From the NCBI GenBank assembly GCA_965208605.1, contig OZ242345.1, forward strand, positions 1,178,001 to 1,242,000: a DNA stretch of 64,000 bases, written 5' to 3'. Origin of the DNA: UBA9659 sp965208605. Its GTDB lineage: Bacteria; Pseudomonadota; Gammaproteobacteria; Pseudomonadales; Azotimanducaceae. Positions 60,116 through 64,000 of the stretch are shown piece by piece. Numbering within the stretch: the stretch's first letter is position 1; each line of letters begins with the position of its first letter. A program made the translations under genes and the position numbers. A model generated the notes under the pieces. That model had not been told where the DNA came from. It did not search any database and saw only the letters and a list, made by a program, of their open reading frames with translations.

Positions 60116-62820
60116 TTATTTTGCATCGTCTGCTTAACCACCATCAATTCATTACCACGGTCGTCTATGACTTTCACGGCGATTTGCTCGCCGGCGATAA
60201 AGGGTGCGCTGGTGTCGCCGCGCAGGTGTTCCCAGACGCTGTCATCAAAATCTGCCTTTATTGCCTTGCGTATTTTGTCCCAGGCCTGGGTGCGGGGGAA
60301 GAATACCTGGCCGGCGCGGAAGCATTGCCCGTCGTAATCAGTGTCTAACATCCAGCAAGGCACATCGTCCCCATTACAGGATGTGATTTCCATGTTGGCA
60401 GGGTCGAAGGTGTCCATGCCGAGCAAAGTAACCTGCCACAGGTCGTCGCCGTCCTCGGCCTTCTCGGTTGCTTTTTGTAGATCTACATCAGGCAGTCCAA
60501 CGACTGAAAAAATCTGGCTGGAGCGCATGTTTTTAAGCAGGTCGGACATCACCAGGTCGGTGCTTGCCTGAGCGTAGATGGCCGGCAAACTGAAAGTCGC
60601 TTCGCCCTTCTCAATGGTTTGTCTCGCTGCCGGTTCAATGGCGAAGGCGATTACCAGCAGGCGGGCATAATTTTTATGGTATGCCTCTTTGCCCGCTTCA
60701 ATCACCGCACGTTCTGAGATGGCACCATTTGCCGGACCAAAAACGATGGCGATGTTTTCCTTGCTGTTCGCATCTTTGTCGTCAGTGTGCACTCCTTCGG
60801 CATGAAGGTTCAGGGATTTGGCAGGCGGGCGCACATTACTTAGATTAAATGTTTCGTTGCCCGGCAAATGCAATACTGGAGACAACTGCAAAATCCGAAT
60901 CATGCGCGGGATATGATCTTCTTCATCGATTAGTGGTTGGGACGGTGCGTTTTTTTGCGCATCTTCGTCAGGCTCTTTTATTCCCGCCGTATCGGCTTCC
61001 GGTGACAGCGGTGTCGGCAACACCGCTTCCACACAAAAGGGTCCACTGATGCGGGTAGTGTTCTTTTCCACTTCGGGTTTGTCTACCAGCACTTCTTCCG
61101 CCGGCGGTTCATCGTTGGCGATAGACTTCAAAGTGATATGCGGCACGATGCCGCCGACTTCCTCACCTTTCTTGTTTTGTTTGCGCATATAGACAAAGCC
61201 GCCGCCGGGGCCTCGCGACTCATCTTGCAGTTGATAATAGGGATAGGTAGTAGTGAGCAATCGCTGCCGGGCAAGTGCCAAAGGCACCCGCGACACATCG
61301 GTGGTAATCCATCGCCGCCCCCACTGCTCGGCGACCACGGCGGTGGTGCCGCTGCCGCAGGTCGGGTCCAAGACCAGATCGCCCGGGTCGGTGGTCATGA
61401 GCATGCAGCGTTGAATTGGCTTTTCGGATGTTTGAACAGCATACATCCGATCAAAGGCACCACCTGTGTCGTACCACAAATGGTCCAAATTTTTGACGGG
61501 AAAATCAGAATATTTTCGAAGATAACCTGGGCGAACTCCCTTACCCCATACCCTTCCTTTCTCTATCAATCTCTCCATGCCGTTTTTTGTGGTCTTCCAA
61601 CTATATCGTCCTTGTTTTATCAATCTGCCATCAAATTCAAAATCGTAATAGCACGACTGAGTGTGACCTGTTGAAAGAAGGTCTCCGACGGTAAATGGGG
61701 TGACACCCTTGGGTAGAAGAGATGGATTTCGTAATTCTTCCTTGTTCATTTTTCGACGAGTCCCATCGGGCATTTCTATATGGGTATACGATGTATTTTC
61801 TCCATAGGTTTTTGGTAAAAATAGTTGATTATATTTACAGGTTTCAAGATTCTTGGCATACCAAATCAGATAATCGGAACGCCTTGGCAATAGTTTAGTT
61901 CCAAGTGGACTTGTCTTTGTAAAAGTAATCTGACTAACAAAATTCTCTCGCCCAAAAACCTCATCCATCACGCTCCGTACCAGATGCACATTTTCATCCG
62001 AAATCTGCACGAAGCAGGAACCGGAATCGGTCAGTAACTCCCGCGCTAGCAACAGGCGGTCGCGCATATAGGTCAGCCATGAATGAACACCCAACTCCCA
62101 GGTGTCGCGATAGGCGCGCACCATCTCCGGCTCGCGGCTGATGCTGTCGTCCTCGCCATCCTTAACATCGCGCTTGCGCACAAAGGGCTGGAAATTGCCG
62201 CCGAACTTCACCCCGTAAGGCGGGTCCATATAAACCATCTGCACCTGCCTGCCCAGACTTTCATATTCCAGCAGTGAGTTCATCACTTGTAGCGAGTCGC
62301 CGAGGATCAAACGGTTCTGCCAACCATTCAGGTGCTCATAAGCACCTCGAATTTTCTCGCCGATGCTTTTGCTTCCTTCGCCGAACAGATCAAGAGTTCC
62401 TTTGCGGTCGCGCCGGTGCCGCTTCAATGTCTCCAGCACCGCCGCGGTGGACAGCCGCTCGTGCACGAACAGTGGCAGGGTCGGCACTTGAATGTGTTCT
62501 CGCTCGGCTTTGCCCGCCCAGTTGAGAAAGGGTTGCGATAATCGCTTTAACTTTTCCGCCGCCGCTTTCACCCTGGTGAGGTCATCGCTGTTGATAATCT
62601 CGTCAATCAACTCTTCGCCCTGGCTTCGGGCTTCCGCCTCATCCCAGGTCAGTTCCGGTGACAGCGATGAATCGTAGCGGTAGGTGGTGGGCGGCTTCCT
62701 TTTAGCAGGCGGGAACACATCCTGGGCGCCACTTTCCGGGCGTAGCAACTGCTCGTCATCGTGGCGATAATCGCGTGCGCTGCGGGGGGGGGGGGGGGGG
62801 GGGGCAGTTTTTCGTGTCAT
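60112..62820 (-). CDS. mod: Type III DNA methyltransferase Mod with poly-C tract after the start codon
   Basis: A 902-residue beta-class N6-adenine methyltransferase: motif IV MVYMDPPYGVKF (DPPY 199-202) precedes motif I region DPTCGSGTTAVVAEQWGRR, with the specificity region between. The C-terminal 350 residues are a long extension probably used for Res contact. Codons 6-13 are a run of 21 C (coding strand), read as Pro. The tract is 16 bp into the gene, so a gain or loss of one or two bases shifts the frame and stops expression; 21 C is the in-frame state. Overlaps the next ATPase gene by 4 bp. Confidence 0.9.
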   Translation of the reverse strand: MTRKTAPPPPPPRSARDYRHDDEQLLRPESGAQDVFPPAKRKPPTTYRYDSSLSPELTWDEAEARSQGEELIDEIINSDDLTRVKAAAEKLKRLSQPFLNWAGKAEREHIQVPTLPLFVHERLSTAAVLETLKRHRRDRKGTLDLFGEGSKSIGEKIRGAYEHLNGWQNRLILGDSLQVMNSLLEYESLGRQVQMVYMDPPYGVKFGGNFQPFVRKRDVKDGEDDSISREPEMVRAYRDTWELGVHSWLTYMRDRLLLARELLTDSGSCFVQISDENVHLVRSVMDEVFGRENFVSQITFTKTSPLGTKLLPRRSDYLIWYAKNLETCKYNQLFLPKTYGENTSYTHIEMPDGTRRKMNKEELRNPSLLPKGVTPFTVGDLLSTGHTQSCYYDFEFDGRLIKQGRYSWKTTKNGMERLIEKGRVWGKGVRPGYLRKYSDFPVKNLDHLWYDTGGAFDRMYAVQTSEKPIQRCMLMTTDPGDLVLDPTCGSGTTAVVAEQWGRRWITTDVSRVPLALARQRLLTTTYPYYQLQDESRGPGGGFVYMRKQNKKGEEVGGIVPHITLKSIANDEPPAEEVLVDKPEVEKNTTRISGPFCVEAVLPTPLSPEADTAGIKEPDEDAQKNAPSQPLIDEEDHIPRMIRILQLSPVLHLPGNETFNLSNVRPPAKSLNLHAEGVHTDDKDANSKENIAIVFGPANGAISERAVIEAGKEAYHKNYARLLVIAFAIEPAARQTIEKGEATFSLPAIYAQASTDLVMSDLLKNMRSSQIFSVVGLPDVDLQKATEKAEDGDDLWQVTLLGMDTFDPANMEITSCNGDDVPCWMLDTDYDGQCFRAGQVFFPRTQAWDKIRKAIKADFDDSVWEHLRGDTSAPFIAGEQIAVKVIDDRGNELMVVKQTMQNK
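62784..62804. repeat. Poly-G/poly-C tract of 21 bp inside mod
   Basis: Twenty-one uninterrupted G on the plus strand (C on the mod coding strand), starting 16 bp after the first base of the mod ATG. It is by far the longest homopolymer in the window. Long coding homopolymers near a start are classic phase-variation switches. The exact length in an assembly may not be reliable. Confidence 0.95.
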
Positions 62821-62924
62821 AGGGAGCGTTTTCGATAGTTTGCTTGTTAACCCGAGTCCTAGCTTAAGGATTCGTGTGGATCAGTTTGAATGAATATAAC
62901 ACGACAGAGGCACCCTTCACTTTA

Positions 62925-63330
62925 TTATGTCTGGATTCCACTGGATTCCCGCCTGCTTTGATCCTGACGGCGGGGAGGGGATTGCCTTTGTTCCTCTGGA
63001 TTCCCGTCACCTCAGTCATCCCAGCCATCGGCTGGGATGACTGAGGTGGCGAGAATGACGGCGCGGGGCAGTGCTTGCCACTCACCGTTAATGTATGCCC
63101 GTGTCCCCGCTTCTTCTGGCGGCTTGCGCCGCCAGTCTGGTTCCCCGCTGCCCAGTTGCCCCGCCTGCGGCGGGGGCAACTGGGCGGCGAGGATGACGGA
63201 GTGTTGTGTCATCTGTCCGTCGGCTGGGATGACTGAGGTGGCGAAGAATGACGGCGCGGGGGCGAGGATGGCAGACTGGATTCCCGGGCAAGCCCGAGCA
63301 TGACAGCAAAAGCCCCGCCTGCGACGGAGA
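62925..63330. repeat. REP block upstream of ccmA (CTCAG-type arms and a GC-rich palindrome)
   Basis: A long palindrome with arms CACCTCAGTCAT (63008-63019) and ATGACTGAGGTG (63037-63048) extended by CCCAGCC/GGCTGGG; a GC-rich palindrome CAGTTGCCCCGCC facing GGCGGGGGCAACTG (about 63151-63182); a half palindrome near 63220-63245. The mod promoter should lie at 62821-62920, where nothing distinct was recognised. Confidence 0.84.
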
Positions 63331-63462
63331 AAGGCGAATAGGCGGAATGACGGCCAAGATGGCAAGGACGACAACAAAGTCGTGCTGTTATAATCTCGCC
63401 GCTTCATCTATCTAATATTCACTGGCACCCTAATATCCACTGACACCGGTCGCAACAAACCT

Positions 63463-64000
63463 ATGCTGAACGTATCCCATCTAAGTTGTCAGCGAGACGG
63501 TCGAACCCTGTTCACCGAGCTTAGCTTTGCCGTGGGTCCCGGGGAGGTGCTACAGATTCTTGGTGACAATGGGTCGGGCAAGACGACATTGTTGAAAATC
63601 ATCATGGGCATTTATACCGATTTTGACGGCAAGGTCGTCTGGGAAACGTCTCAGGCACCTAGCTGGCTGGGGCACCGCCTGGGTATTAAGGATGCACTCA
63701 CGGTGGCGGAAAATCTGCGTTGGCTAGGCTGCCTACACCGGCTGAGTGTCACTGACTCCAGGCTTGCCGAGGCACTGGCGGCAACCGGCTTAACAGGCTA
63801 TGCGGATAGACCCTGCGATACGCTGTCCGAAGGTCAGCGCAAACTAGTGGGGTTAACTCGCTTTTTTTTGCAGGAGGAACATGCGCTACCTGCCTGCTGG
63901 GTGCTGGACGAACCCTTCAATACCATTGATGCGACCGGAATTTCCCGATTTGAGGCACGTTTGTCTGCCCATATTGAAGCGGGCGGGCTGGCGATATTAA
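63463..64000 (+). CDS. ccmA: Cytochrome c biogenesis ATP-binding export protein CcmA, N-terminal part
   Basis: The ATPase subunit that powers release of heme-loaded CcmE in type I cytochrome c maturation. LSCQRDGRTLFTELSFAVGPGEVLQILGDNG (family order) leads to Walker A GDNGSGKTTLL; the signature is LSEGQRKLVGL and Walker B CWVLDEPFNTID. 179 codons are visible and the gene runs off the right edge (full length about 200-210). ccmB and ccmC should follow outside the window. Confidence 0.9.
   Translation, partial: MLNVSHLSCQRDGRTLFTELSFAVGPGEVLQILGDNGSGKTTLLKIIMGIYTDFDGKVVWETSQAPSWLGHRLGIKDALTVAENLRWLGCLHRLSVTDSRLAEALAATGLTGYADRPCDTLSEGQRKLVGLTRFFLQEEHALPACWVLDEPFNTIDATGISRFEARLSAHIEAGGLAIL

Overview
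This 64 kb window looks like a chromosomal piece of a gammaproteobacterium. Three things suggest this: a complete E. coli-type F1Fo ATP synthase operon, a FabY-type ketoacyl synthase, and a Pseudomonas-like gene order (priA, SPOR protein, hslV-hslU, DUF971, ubiE-ubiB, hisI-hisE, tatABC). A CYP153-like P450 would fit a lipid- or alkane-using, possibly marine, lifestyle, but the species cannot be told from the sequence.

Layout. 1-3.7 kb: a duplicated pair of unknown genes, a HigA antitoxin with a broken HigB toxin, and HipBA. 3.9-11.1 kb: atpIBEFHAGDC, then tRNA-Pro(GGG). 11.3-15.1 kb: a Phd antitoxin with a 12-codon toxin stub, holD-rimI, an AbiEi antitoxin with a 6-codon toxin stub, and the mobile mystery A/B (Xre/Fic) pair. 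15.2-18.8 kb: prfC and fabY. 19.6-25.1 kb: a small two-helix membrane protein, a fused nuclease-methyltransferase, and an internally duplicated HhH protein. 25.7-39.2 kb: a PafA-like phosphatase, then the conserved priA to tatC block (hslU frameshifted; argS and ubiJ missing from their usual places). 39.3-45.4 kb: a cytoplasmic trypsin-like protease with a kinase-like protein lacking its phospho-histidine, dtd, and a thiolase-like/TusA/P450 operon. 45.5-51.0 kb: a leftward four-gene signalling operon (REC-PP2C, RsbW-like, binding protein, histidine kinase). 51.1-54.4 kb: MFS, FAH and SYLF genes. 54.4-62.8 kb: a type III restriction-modification island in the order mod, ATPase, ATPase, res, with a 21-bp poly-C tract just inside mod. 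The start of ccmA closes the window.

Two genome habits stand out. Most gaps are filled with composite palindromic REP/MITE-like elements whose hairpin arms change in a compensating way, and one copy is bounded by 25-bp perfect inverted repeats. Short tandem duplications, mostly 12-15 bp, are scattered through leaders, 3' ends and protein linkers of otherwise ordinary housekeeping genes. The strongest functional prediction is phase-variable expression of the type III methyltransferase.
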